Source: Voacanga thouarsii
Taxonomy: Eukaryota > Streptophyta > Magnoliopsida > Gentianales > Apocynaceae
Direction of reading: 5' to 3'
Length of the DNA stretch: 64,000 bases
Assembly: GCA_026120185.1 (NCBI GenBank)
Contig: JANUWF010001937.1
Coordinates: 2,046,001-2,110,000, forward strand
The notes below the pieces were generated by a model. That model had not been told where the DNA came from, ran no database searches, and saw nothing but the letters and a program-made list of their open reading frames with translations. Positions 10,952 through 22,921 of this stretch are shown here, piece by piece (within the stretch, counting starts at the first letter, position 1; every line of letters begins with the position of its first letter). A program made the position numbers and the translations under genes.

Positions 10952-12942
10952 AGTGTTATTAGAGTATGGTTTATGGGTTTCTACTATATATTTTATCTTG
11001 GATGTCCTTTATATTATTTTAATCCTTTTGGATTCTATTTGTGGGCTATCCCATTTATGTGGTATATAGATAAAGCAATAGCCTCTTATTTTGATTTGTG
11101 TTGTGGTAATTGTATAAAAAAATATTATGTTTAAAAGTATAGCTATTAAATTTCAGACGGGTTTGTTTTAATGGATGATAAAGAGAAAAATTTAAAGATC
11201 ATAAGGGATGGATGATTTGATCGTATTGAAAACATCCAATGAACTCTGAGTTTCTTTTTGATGGTCAGATGAGAAATAGCTATAGGTTGGGCTATCTAGA
11301 TTGTAATTCATTTATTAGAATATGCAATTGGTGCTAATTTAGAGTTTATTGTGTTATTCTTGTGGATGCCAAATTCCATAATTAATTCCTTTTGGTGTCT
11401 TCTCCTTTGACCCAAATTTGGTTTTAAGCTTGTGCTTTTAGATAGATAGATTGTTAAGAAAGTGCAGCACATGCCAAACTCTTTTTGGATAGTGTATGAT
11501 TAGAAGTTGACAGTGCATTAAAGCACAAAGCCCATTCTAAACTCTTTGTTTTGTATGAATTGCAGCTTTGTGAAGAAGTGCATGATTGTATGATTGAAGT
11601 GAAGAATCCTTGAAGCACAAGTGCCTTTTTACTTTCTCCAAATTATCTGATTGTTTTTTGTTTTTCACTTTGACTTGTTAATTATACTTAACTCTAAGCC
11701 ATCCTTCTCATGGGTGACCATGCAAGATTCCACATAAGAAAAAAATAAAAACTCCTAGTGATTATGCTCATATTGTTTATTCCTCTAGATTTCTGTACTT
11801 TTTCTGCTAGGTAAAGCTCTTCTCCATATTCCCCCATTCATCATACCTCATTGGGTTTCAGTGTGACTGATCACAGCTTTGACACTAATAGTTAGTGAAT
11901 AAATTTCTGATCATGTTTCTATTTCCCAAATTTTTGAAATAATGAGATTGTTATCTCTCAATATAATTTTGCTCCTTTTGTTCTATATTTAAAACTCTGA
12001 TGTTTGATATTTCACAACTTGTCTACAAGCATAATAAATCTTTCTATGGCTCATACAGGCTAGCAGAAAATATTTTCTATTCCTTTTAGGCGGACCTGAA
12101 TTACTTTAGAAGCTTTGTGCCACAATTTTATTGGTTATACAATTATCAACATCCCTCATTTTTCTTGGTTATTGGTGTTTAACACCTATCCATAGAGTTC
12201 TTCCATTGCATGTGTATTGCTTGTCCTTTGTATTTTGTTGATGTTTTATTCTTCTACTTAACTACTGTTAAATACTTAGACTTAGTCATTTTGGAAATTT
12301 TCTTCCATCTTGTTTCCCATATGACCTCCACTTGTATCACTTAATCACATAAACACGTGGAATCTACACGATAACAAAGTTTTATACTAATTCTTCTTTT
12401 AGATTTTGATAATGATATTTATTTCCTTTCCTCTTTGTCTTGACAAGTAATTGCATGAGGTTCCCTTTTCTCTGCGGATATGATGTGCTAAAACTACTAA
12501 ACTTAGAATTCCTCGTGTGCTACGTTTGTGTTTGGCCCTAAGTGTAAAGCAGAATCAATTGTGAAAATGAGTTTTGACAATAAGAGATGAATTAACAAAG
12601 TCTCTACTTAGATGTCTTAAACATGGTCAGTGAGGTCAAATAACTGCACTAGTGGCGAAGGAGTTCTGGTTCAATAGCAGACTTAGGAAGAGGATTTCAC
12701 ATTTTTTATTATAGGTGTTTAAAAAATTGACATGTTTGTCCTCTATGAAGGGTTGGGAATCGAAAAGTTTAATTGAATTTTGGATGAGTAATTTCCTCTA
12801 TTTTGTATGAAATTTTGTCTTTATTCTATTACTACATTGTTAAGAATATCATTTGCATGATAAATGTTGCATTAAGAATCTTGGACAGCTCCATTACATT
12901 CATTGGCTTTGAGGTTGCACGAAGTGTTACTGACATTAGTAT
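10952..12942. other. Unassigned AT-rich DNA
   Basis: No transposon protein, RNA gene or convincing ORF is visible. A possible splice acceptor followed by a short open stretch lies near 11564-11615 (after TGTATGAATTGCAG), and an open stretch near 12860-12940 reads NVALRILDSSITFIGFEV. Neither is recognisable; they could be relics of a host gene or chance. Confidence 0.4.
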
Positions 12943-15054
12943 CACTTCAAGAAAAATTGGCCTTCCTGACATATTTTTTATGACATTTTTTAAAAAAACG
13001 TAATAATAGGGTACCTATAATGACGCTAAGTTTTTCACGTCATTATAATAAAATAAAAACAACATCATTTTAGTAAGTTGGTTTAAATTAATAGGCTATT
13101 GTGACACTTTTTTTATGTCACGTGAAATTATGTATCTTTCCAGATACTTTTATTTTGTAAGGAGGGCAGGGGGGATGCTCTTGTAGAATTTTTCATCAAA
13201 AAACCCTGCGAGTTTGTGAGCAATTTGTTTTAGTAAGAGGCTGAGAAATTTGACCGGCCTCTCTCCTGTGCGTTTCTTCACTTCTGATGTGCCATTGTGT
13301 TTTTTCTTCACCATAAAACCTTTGTCAGTGTAGAACCCCTTTGTTAATTCATTTGTGAGTTTAAGGGCAAAGACCACAAAACCTTCATCTGTGAATTTGA
13401 GAGAAAAGCCCTCATTTTTTTAGTTTGTCCTTGTTATTAGAATTCCCTGCACATCCACTCCTCTGCTGCGTAAATAGGAGTTCCTCATCGCAGACACAAT
13501 AGCTACATGGTAACGTATAGATCTTCTAGCCTTCGACTTTAGTATTAATTCATTTAAATGTTTTTTTAATCCATTTTTTCTCTTGTCTTCTCTTTACAAT
13601 TTGGTTTGGTGGTGTGTTTGAGCAATTAATTTTTTTATGTTTTTTAGCAATGAATTATGAAGTGGGAATATAGTTTTAATTCTACAGGTCCTAGTTAATT
13701 GTAATTCTTGATAATATTCTTTCTATAGTTTAGGTAGTTGTTTGTTTGTTCTATGAAACTCGAAGCTTTGGTTTCATGCCAAGCATAGTGTTTCAATTTT
13801 TGACCTGGGTTTTTAAGTGGGTTTTTTCTGAAAAACTGGTTCTTAGAATCCCATATGATGGGTTTTAGGTTGTCTGATTTCCAGTAGTTTTCTGATTGAT
13901 CTATTTTATTTTGAGGGAATTGGTGGTAGCCCTAAAACGGAGCTCTTGTTTCTTGCATAATCTGACTAATATATTCTTTTGGAAAGTCTGCAGCCCTTTA
14001 GGATAATGCTCCTTAAGTGAACAACATCAAGACTATCTTCTATTGAAATATTCTTGCAAAACAAATCAAATGAAGGAAAAACACTTTTGTAAAGAGATTT
14101 GATTTTTTTTTTTTTTTTTTTGCAGTAAAACGGCGATATGCACTTCATTAGTATAGTTCCTTCATAAGGAATTCAGAGGACGTATAAGCAGCATTGCACG
14201 TAGCTTATAATTGTTGATTATATCTTTTGATTGGAACAAGTTTCTCAGGAATGTAGTGCTCCCCACCTACTTTAATTGTAATCCTCCTCTGCTATGTATT
14301 TATGCCAAAAGACTAGAAAAGCAACATATTTCTATGAAGCACCTTCAGTTTTATTTGCATTATCAATCTTCGCTTTGAGAAAGAACATTTTAGCAACTGT
14401 ATCATCACAGATTAGAATTGCAACGGATCTCTCTGGTTAAACTGGTTAATCTACGGAAGAAAGATTAGAAACACTCTATATTCCATATTAAAACTTTTAC
14501 TATCTTTTCCCCTTTAGGAGTATAATAGTTTTTAATTTCAGGTTTATGTATTGTTTTGTAATTTTTCCCTAGAGAGCTTCACAATTTTACTAAAGGTACT
14601 GGGTTTGCCACTTCTCTAACTTGAATATACTTGTGTCTTTTTTTTTTTTATTGGGCAGGGGGTTAATACAAGCTTAGTGATCTGGTTAGTAATCTTCCAT
14701 GATGTTTAGTATTCTTTCATGATGAAAGAATACTTTTCATTATTTATTCTGGCATAAGCCTGCTCTCTTCATATATTGAAAGAAGTTGGTGTAGGGATAT
14801 CAAATTTTCAGCATTACCAAGTAAAAGTTATATTTTTTGATAACAAAAAAAAGTAACCTTAGAGCTTTACTTTTGACCTCTATACAAAAATCTGTTCTCT
14901 GTTTCATTTTCACACAGATACTTTTCAGTTCTTAAGTGACTGTTCATATGGGGATTCGTTGATCGTTTAGATTTATGCATTTATGCAAAAATGGTATGAG
15001 AGCTTTGTTTTCCTTGTTCTAGCTGGTGGGTTGCAGGGTGGGAGTAGTGAAAAA

Positions 15055-15068
15055 GGGGGGGGGGGGGG
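15055..15068 (+). repeat. G14 homopolymer
   Basis: Fourteen consecutive Gs in a strongly AT-rich CACTA interior. A nearby CA dinucleotide repeat lies at 15253-15270. No function can be assigned. Confidence 0.9.
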
Positions 15069-16677
15069 AGAGGGTCTCTTGTGACTGACTTATCTAGGCA
15101 ATGTATTCATAAAATGAATTCACTAACTTTAATGTACAGTGAAGATGTAAGTTTGCTAACTAAATAGGGGACCCAGATATAATAGCAATTTCTCATGAAT
15201 GTTTGATGTCAAGTCCTAAATGGTCAAGTTATTCCCCCTCCCCAACCCCAAATACACACACACACACACAAAAGATGCATGTATCTTATAAAAGAGAATG
15301 TTATACATTGATAACTTATTTAAGCATTTTCTACCTCGTTGACTATTGTTTCCTTTAGCTGAGTGTGTTGGTTCAGTACTCATATCATTCATGTAAGTTA
15401 ATAAGTACATTGCTTTTGGACATTCAAGGGCATTGGAATAGAAATATTTGATTAACAAGGAGTAAAGCTAACATATCTTGTTCAGTTATTGTTCTATTCA
15501 GAAGTAATACTATTTTCTTCTTCCATGCCACCGTTTTTCCCTTTATTACCCTTTATGTTATTGGAAATTCATTAAAATTCCTTATTCTAGGCAATTTAAT
15601 GTGTTACCTTTTTGTTTCTTACTCTGCAAGGTATTTGATACTTCCTATATGCATTAACTGTGTTTATGTATGATAAAATCTCTAGAATTTTTAAGTTTAA
15701 GAACATGTCAAACTTAAATATTAGCATCCAAGAAGCCAAGCAACAAGAACCATGTTCTGATATGCAAACTACATTTGGGTATCCATATCGAAACTTATGC
15801 ACAGACCTGTTAACTCCCGAACTCTTTCTTTAATAACCCAACTAATAGACCTTTTCACTTTCTTGTGTTTCTCTCCTTTGAACATCTTTGTTTGATTGCT
15901 TTCTGTTCTCTAAAATGAATTGACAAAGACTGGCTATCATGTTCTGAATCTTCCAGATGTTTGGATTTTCTGTGCAAATCTATTTCATGATTCGATCTCA
16001 GTTTTAGTCTTTTGAATTGGTTTTGTGGAGGATTAGGCTTGTAACCTTGTATTTCACGGGTGAAATTGCTTTATGATTTTATGGCTTTAAATTGCATTAG
16101 CTAACATCTATTTGTTTTCCCTGGCACTTCTTGACAAATAGCAAGGAACAAGCCCATGGTACATTTATCCCGACTTTCATACAAAAATCAACTAGTGGCA
16201 TTAAGATATGGTTTACTATTTTGTTCAGGATCATTAAAAAAACATGGATTATATTCTTGTATGTAGAAGTTCTATTTAATTTATATGTTCTGACTCCATA
16301 TTCAACACTCATATAATAATTAATATATTTTAAAGATCGGTGGGGACCAAATTGTTCAAATAGATCTTAGGATCAGATAATTGAAAAGTACTATGTTTGG
16401 GTTTGGGTTTTCCTAATGCCATGCTTATCTATTTTGCTAAGGGTCTTATAGATATATGCTCCTTTTTAAAGGCTTCTAGTTTACCAAGATATCTATGATA
16501 CCAAGATTTTGAATTTTCATTTTAAGGTGTATAAACTTATTGGGACATAGTCCAAATGGATTTTTTTACATCCTGTTTCTTAATATCTCTAATTTTCTTT
16601 CTATGTGCATGGCGATATAGTGGTTGAGTGTTTAAGGTAATTATTCTTTCCTAATTTGAATGAGTTATTAAATGCAG

Positions 16678-16752
16678 AAGAATGGCACCCTAGTAGAGGA
16701 ACAACTTTTATTTTTTGTAATAAGTTCAAATCCTAAGGCTGCTCGTCAGCAT
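16678..16752 (+). pseudogene. Exon-like segment inside the CACTA element
   Basis: A 75-bp open stretch is bounded by a good acceptor (TTATTAAATGCAG) and a GTAAGAAT donor. It encodes KNGTLVEEQLLFFVISSNPK followed by AARQH, all sense codons in phase 0. This looks like a genuine plant exon caught by the transposon, but I do not recognise the protein. A second open patch, reading MSNLNISIQEAKQQEPC, lies near 15702-15812. Both could be chance open reading in AT-rich DNA. Confidence 0.4.
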
Positions 16753-17133
16753 GTAAGAATTATTTTTTTCCCTTCTATTCTTTTTCGATTTAATTTTCAC
16801 ATAGCTGACTTGATTTTCCTCTTGATGTCAGAATAATTATTAATTAGTTTAATATTTTTCATTTTTCATCATTTTTTACAGTTTTGTTACTAAATTCATT
16901 CCTTGTAATATTATACGTGAGGATTCACAATGAAGATTAAATAAGTGTGTCGGTATTACAACAACTTGATTGGAACAAGATAAATGATGCTTTGTTTGAG
17001 GAATACTTGTGTATTTAAATATTATATTTTTCATTTTTTATGACTATGAATGTTAAATTTGGGTTTTATAAAAGTTATATTTTGAATTTGACTTTCTCTT
17101 TAATATTGTCTACTTTTGATTTGAATATAACAG

Positions 17134-17176
<43 letters not shown>
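17134..17176. repeat. (TA)n microsatellite
   Basis: About 21 TA units near the right subterminal region of the CACTA element. Confidence 0.95.
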
Positions 17177-17178
<2 letters not shown>

Positions 17179-17214
17179 CATAACACACAAAAGGATGTTA
17201 ACTAAAGCAATCAT

Positions 17215-17700
17215 AACTGACACTTTTAAGTGCATTTTTTAGGGCCTATAGTGAAACTATACACTGTCACAATATAACCACTATAATTGCACATTTTATC
17301 ATTATATTATAGCATTTATTGTGACACTTAATAGTGTCATAACATGACATTTTTTTTGACACATTCAAACATCACGCATATTGTGAAACTAAATAATGTC
17401 ATAATATAATATTTTTCCTAATGCATTTAAGCATCATAGAACTTATTATGACACAAGATAGTGAAATAACATGACGCTCTTAAGTGTCACAATGCTTATT
17501 GTGACGTTAAATAGTGTAAAAACATGACAATGTTCCTGATGCTTTTAAACACCACAACACAGTACACATTGTGACACTAAAGAATGTCATAACATGATAC
17601 TTTTCCTAACGCTTCTAAATCTTCGTGACACAACACTTATTGTGGCGTGACTTTGGATGGCATTGTTCTAAAGTGTCACGACGTCAAAAGCGTCACCAAA
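17215..17700. repeat. CACTA subterminal repeat cluster
   Basis: At least six degenerate copies of a unit like TTGTGACACTAAATAGTGTCATAACATGAC (spaced about 50-60 bp), each containing an imperfect hairpin of GTGACACT and AGTGTCA(T/C). Arrays of this kind bind the element-encoded TNPA-type protein in characterised CACTA transposons; binding here is inferred from position only. Confidence 0.75.
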
Positions 17701-17757
17701 GACATACTGTGGTGATGTTTTTTCGCGTCAGAAAAAACCTTTTTTCTTATAGTGTAT

Positions 17758-17834
17758 TTGTCAACACAATATGCTTTTGAATTGCTAATTGATTCAAGTT
17801 ATTTTGGATACAATTTATGGTCACTCTTAATGTG

Positions 17835-17865
<31 letters not shown>

Positions 17866-18189
17866 TTTTTTTGATATTGTAAGGAACGATTTCTTGATGC
17901 TGTACGTGAACAAAGAAGGGATTTTCAAGAGTCTCAAGAGGCAACATCAAAGAGATGATTTCTTGGTGAACCTGAAGATGATGAGTAAATAGAGATTGTA
18001 ATAATATCTCTATAATTTTTTTGTAAACCTTTTTGGTACTATATTTTGTTTCTATTATTGTTTTGTAATATTACACATTATATTGTTTTTTTCTACATTT
18101 TATTGGAAATATTTTTGTAATTTTTAATATTTTCTAATACTATTATGCTTTTTTTTTTTGTTTAACATTCACATGGTGAATATAATATT
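17758..18189 (+). other. Unassigned DNA with an exon-like remnant
   Basis: Contains a TG repeat with a long T run (17831-17872), then an open charged stretch reading KERFLDAVREQRRDFQESQE at about 17881-17958, closed by a stop. It directly flanks the CACTA insertion, so if it is an exon it belongs to the interrupted host locus. The protein is not recognised. Confidence 0.3.
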
Positions 18190-18902
18190 AGAATTATTTA
18201 ATATACTATTATTTTTGTCTCTAAAATAGAACTGTATATTTTCGTCTCCAATTTTTGTCTCTATGTTCTATTGAAGTAGAGTTAGAATGGAGATGAAAAA
18301 ATAGTCTCCATTATAGTGATGGACAAATTAGTTTTTAATTTTTGTTTCTAAATGGAGACAAAATATTACTTTTATTGGTTTAAAAAATTTGTCCCCAAAT
18401 CGAGTAAAAAAATAGTGACAAAAATTCATCTTTATGTTAGAGACAGTTTTTTATGTCCGTCTCTAATTAGAGACGGATATATTGGTCATTAATTTTTTTT
18501 TTAAATAGAGACTAAAATTATTTTGGATAGCCTAGCCTAAAAATTTTGTCTCAAAATCTAGTCAAAATAGTGATAAAAAGTCCGTCTCTATGTTAGAGAC
18601 AAAATGTTCATATCTATCTCTAAATTAGTGACGAAATAAAGACGAAAATTGTATCTATAATAAAGCGTTGACTTTGATATTTAACTTGATAAATTAGAGA
18701 TGGATACGAATAATTTAGAGACGAATTATTTTTGTCTCTATAATTTAGAGACTAAATTTTGAGTTCGTCTCTAATTACAGATACCCCTTTTATAGACCAA
18801 GTATCTTTTGCTTCCATTTCATCTTTAACGTCAATTTAGAGACGAATTTCAGTGTTTAGAGACGAAATTTTTCCATCTCTAAACATAAGTTTTCCCGTAG
18901 TG
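18190..18902. mobile_element. Orphan right end of a CACTA-like element
   Basis: The interval is packed with AGAGACGAAATTT / GTCTCTAAATT motifs in both orientations (more than a dozen) and ends in ...AAGTTTTCCCGTAGTG, i.e. CACTACGGGAAAACTT on the other strand. That is a CACTA-type terminus with typical subterminal repeats. No matching left end is seen in the window. It lies immediately upstream of LINE A. Confidence 0.55.
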
Positions 18903-18914
18903 ATAGAATGATTA

Positions 18915-19408
18915 TGTGTGAATTTGCCTTGGGGAAATTCCTCCTCTGGGCCTAGATGGCATTGGAGAAGGTGGGAGACTTTGTGTTTTCCTTGGGCTGA
19001 GAATGGGTTGAACTTAAGGTTCTTTTCTGATCTTAAAAGGGCATTTGCCTAGAGCTTTGGTGGAAATTGACTTCAGGAATCTTTGTGGGCAAGATTAATT
19101 TGTTAAATTAAAGAATTATGGTAACAGCTCTTTCTTAAGCAAATCGTTTAATTTGTCTACTGCTTCTTCAGTTTGGCACCTACGTTAAACGTAGTGATGT
19201 CGGTGAACATATTTGGTCTGGTCTGGGTCGTCTTGCAGAACTTAACTCTTTGGTTTAGTACAAGGACTTTTCTCTTTCAGATTTTGTTTCAAATGGTTAT
19301 TGGAGTGCTTCTTTATCAAGCCATGTTTTGTATCCTCATCTTGCTACATCTGTTTTTATAATTCTTCCTCATGATTCTCTCTTGAGGCTAGGAGTGATAG
19401 AATGGTTT
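18915..19408 (+). pseudogene. LINE A ORF2 segment 1 (RT C-terminal region)
   Basis: Broken plus-strand L1-type ORF2 sequence. Near 19040-19090 is an LQESLWARL motif characteristic of the post-RT region, and near 19275-19370 DFVSNGYWSASLSSHVLYPH. Several stops and frameshifts occur. The segment is cut at 19408 by a CACTA-like insertion, and LINE sequence resumes at 22922 with the next expected part (zf-RVT region). The 5' part of the LINE is missing, as is usual for LINE copies. Confidence 0.7.
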
Positions 19409-22400
19409 CACTATTAGAAATTAGGCCTATTAATTACAACATGTAAAAACATTATAATAGGTGTATGTTGTGATGCTTTGGACATTATGTACTCACGAGA
19501 AATGTCATCTAAAATGGTATTATTATAGAAGGATTCTAAGAGATGTCATAATATGTGTATCTAGTGTAATATTTGAAATTATTACACCGAATCTCTTATT
19601 ATTACGGTTGGTCATCTTATAAAAGGATTTTGTAACCATCAAAATTCAAAAGTTGTACTAAAAATTAGAAACATCATAATAAGGGTTTTTGTTACACTTG
19701 CCTATGTAATCTAAAATTCTCTATAGCAAAATTTTTACTGAAATTAAAATCATCATTGTGACTTTTTTTGGTGTAAACACAATGATATCTTTTCATATCC
19801 TGTAGCATAAAAATGTTACAACATGTAAATATGATGGTCTTTTTTTTTTTTTTTGGTGTCATTACATAAAAAAATTTAATTCTAAAATATATATAATTTG
19901 ACATAATAATAAAACGTAACATCTAACACAATATAAAATCACATTACTATCCAAAAAATATGTGTGCATATATTAGGAACTAAAGAATTTTATCTACCTA
20001 TACACATATGTTTAGGAAACATCAAAACTATAAAAGTTCTTTTAAAATAAAATCCTATCATATCCAATAAGGATGATAAATTATCCATCAATATCAAAAT
20101 GTACCTCTTCTTACCAATAGAGTCTAGTCGCTAGTGTACTTTTCCTTAATATGCAACATCAAAATAACACCGGTCACAAAGCATCCTCTCATGAACATTT
20201 CTCTTGAACCCTATAGACCTACCATGCATAAAGTATATACATAATTAAGTTAGAAAAAGTAGAATTTAGTATTCAATTGAGTAAAAATATTTAAATTTAT
20301 GATGCTACAGCAAGTGTCATATATCCTAATAATTGTGTGTTTCTGCATTTTGGCTGGAGTGGCAAGAGATATATGCTTTTCATTGTCAAAAGTTATATGC
20401 TCATATGCCTGAAAATTAATGAAGTTGAGATCACCATTCTAGAATTAGCAAGGATAAATAAGATCTGTAGACCTTACAAAATCATTTTTTATAATCTCAT
20501 ACGCCTCAAAATTTAGGCAGATCATATTACATATAAAGAGCCATCAGTCCAGGATAGGGAGGTTTTATTTACATGAGAAGAAATTCATCTACTTTAGCAC
20601 CACATAACCAATTATTTATAGAAAGGCCAAAAGAGTGGATCTATTCAGCTAAAAGAACAGCCCTCTACCTAATACCATTTTCATACACAAATTGTTAGTA
20701 GATTCAGGTATCAATATATGGACAATAGTGTAATACTGCAGAATAGGAATTTGAATTATTATAGCATGACAAAAGATACCCCAAACTTGAGAAAGTAAGT
20801 TCTCAAGCAATTTGATAACAATTGATTAACCTCGTTGAAAATAATTGTAAGAAATACTGAATAGAACTACTGTCATTTCGAATATTCGACTTAAAGCACA
20901 AGAATACTCCTTAGCACCACAATAAGGAAAGAAAAGAAATTACGTCAATATTGTATTGAGCAATCAAAGGCATTATCATACTTCATCGGTTATGGCAAAA
21001 ATATCCCGAGTTCTACAAGCTCCAGCAATAATCTCAAGCTCATCCTTTGTAAAATCTTTCTAGAACATAAAAAATCATAGCTCCACCCATATACAAAAAA
21101 TTATCTACCTAGCTAGAACAAATATAAAAAATCATAATTTTCTTTAAATCAACTTCTCCATTCACTACATAATACATAGATATTTAAAATAGATATCCAA
21201 CATCTGAGTTTGATAATTCAACTCTAGGAGATGTGTCAAGCACCTCAATTTCATCATGCATTGGAATGCCAAATGCATCATGTCACAATCCACCCATGTC
21301 ATCCTTTTAATTAATTGTAACTTGCAAAGTATGACCAAAATTTGATCTAGATGAACTAAAAAATGAGAATTCTCTATGTACTATCCAATGAGAATATCAT
21401 TTAGTAAACCCATATACTATAAGGTGATCTCGTGCCTTTATTTATGTCCTCATTACCGCATTACACAAACACATAATATTTTTCCATTCAAACTGGCATT
21501 ATTCATTACAAATCTTAAAAAGCTGTCAAAGAAATTTTAATATGCAATGTAATTTCTAAGAAGACTCATTCAAGATTTATCCATGTTGGTGATGCTACAA
21601 TCAACAACAGACAGGCTATAAAGTCACAACCTAAGGAACCAAAAACAATATATAAGATTTATGCAAATTAATTTAGTACATTAACAAATTTGAGAAATAC
21701 AAATCAAGGAAAAAAAATTCAAATTCAAATCCAAATCCAACTAAGAAGTAAAAAAAATACTCACAAACCTTAAATCAAATAAAGTAGCTAGCAGTGAGGA
21801 TTTCGTTTTTAGATTATTATTTACGAAGCCAAACACTTGTATTCCAAAAGTGATATTAGAATAATTAGAACATAATACCATTTACTTGTCACTACTAAGC
21901 TGATAAAAAATTTTAATACAGATGAAATTTTTTATAATAATTTTTTTTCCTACTAGAAAGATATTTTCATCTTACAATACCCTATCTAGGTAACTGGATA
22001 GAAATAATTACATTCTATTTAATCTATGACCCAACAAGAACATCTTTACTCTCTGAAAAGATATAGAAGCAGCGTTCATAGAAAGATATGAATAAATCAC
22101 ACAATTTAATTCTAAGAATGTGCCTCAAAGATAGGATCTAACTTAGGTTTTGGCAAATCTTGACTTGTATTATGTTAGGACAGTAAGATTATAAATTATG
22201 TGGAAAGAATTCAGACCATATGTAAAGGCGCATTTTAAATTCCACGTTTTTGTAGCAACTTAATCTTTTAGATTAAGTGGTAAACAATCTGGAAGTCCTT
22301 TAAGCAACCATATCATTCAATTTCTTTACAGGAACAGGTGAAACATTTTTGGGAGAAATTTGTGTAAACTTGTAGCAACAAATGGTGAAAAGAAATGCGA

Positions 22401-22918
22401 ACCAGCATCCCTACAAAGTTCCTATCCCTACAAGGGACAGCCTTTGTATAATATTCATTTTAGTCTTGAAACATAACATTAGCTATTCGACTAAGTTTTT
22501 GTGCATAAATGAATGTGTGCGTAACTGTGAAGATTTGACCATGCAATCGTCATAGAATTTGTATTAATCTCCACCCACCTGCAACTCTATGCACACTTCC
22601 TCAAGAAAAATCCGACCTAGTAATTTCAGCTAGAATTGTGTAATGCTAAACAATTCGTAGCTGTTTTTTAACTGAGTAAAAATTCAAAAAAAAAAAAAAA
22701 AAAAGAAAAACAAGGTAAATTCTCCATTCAACTTTCCATATCAGGAGTCCATGCCATGAAATATTTATGGCATATTACCAAACCAAATCTTGATCAACAA
22801 AATACCCTGATCATTAATCCAAAAATTCTAAAATCTTTATTAGTAATTCCAGAAGTTTAGTTAATGTACCAACAAAAGTAATAACTCGTGGTCCAATAGC
22901 TGGAAGTCGTCGTCAGTG
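19409..22918. mobile_element. CACTA-like insertion carrying a host gene fragment, 3.5 kb
   Basis: Begins CACTATTAGAAATTAGGCC and ends ...CGTCGTCAGTG, with TTT directly outside both ends (19406-19408; 22919-22921). LINE sequence of consecutive function lies on the two sides, so this DNA was inserted into LINE A. The left subterminal region has repeated ACATCATAATAAG-like motifs. The terminal match between left and right ends is only CACT(A/G), the right end lacks the repeats, and TTT is a weak duplication, so the class is uncertain. Inside are two exons of an aminotransferase on the minus strand. No transposase is visible. A19 occurs at 22686-22704. Confidence 0.5.
20326..21059 (-). pseudogene. 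Captured two-exon fragment of a PLP-dependent aminotransferase
   Basis: Minus strand. Exon A (21059-20982, 78 bp, phase 0) follows a TTTTTATGTTCTAG acceptor and reads KDFTKDELEIIAGACRTRD, then IFAITDE, ending at a GTATGATA donor. Exon B (20408 to about 20326) follows an AATTTTCAG acceptor and reads AYEHITFDNEKHISLATPAK. These match consecutive parts of class I/II aminotransferases of the kynurenine/glutamine-transaminase-K type (DELE..A..C..D...TDEVYEHITYDN), including the Asp and Tyr that contact PLP. The usual Val of DEVY is Ala here. The donor of exon B is decayed. The intron (about 570 bp) is retained, so the fragment came from genomic DNA, not mRNA. No other exons of the enzyme are present; it cannot make an enzyme. 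Confidence 0.82.
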
Positions 22919-22921
22919 TTT

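Larger units (their letters stand above)
12943..17754. mobile_element. Non-autonomous CACTA (EnSpm) transposon, 4.8 kb
   Basis: The left end is CACTTCAAGAAAAATTGGCC; the right end is ...TTTTTTCTTATAGTG, whose reverse complement is CACTATAAGAAAAAAGG. TAT occurs immediately outside both ends (12940-12942 and 17755-17757), the 3-bp duplication expected of CACTA elements. Both subterminal regions carry repeated GTGACA/TGTCAT motifs, densest at 17215-17700. No TNP2 or TNPA transposase frame is present, so it depends on other copies. The interior (13150-17120) looks like captured or filler DNA with some exon-like patches. A 75-codon open stretch at 13150-13377 (minus) has no recognisable domain. 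Confidence 0.82.

Noticed and set aside
13150..13377. 75-codon basic ORF in the CACTA element
   Set aside because: No recognisable domain, no promoter or conservation evidence; left as a remark only.
17215..17700. Regularly spaced repeats resembling a CRISPR array
   Set aside because: Units are degenerate, lack unique spacers, and sit at a CACTA terminus in plant DNA.
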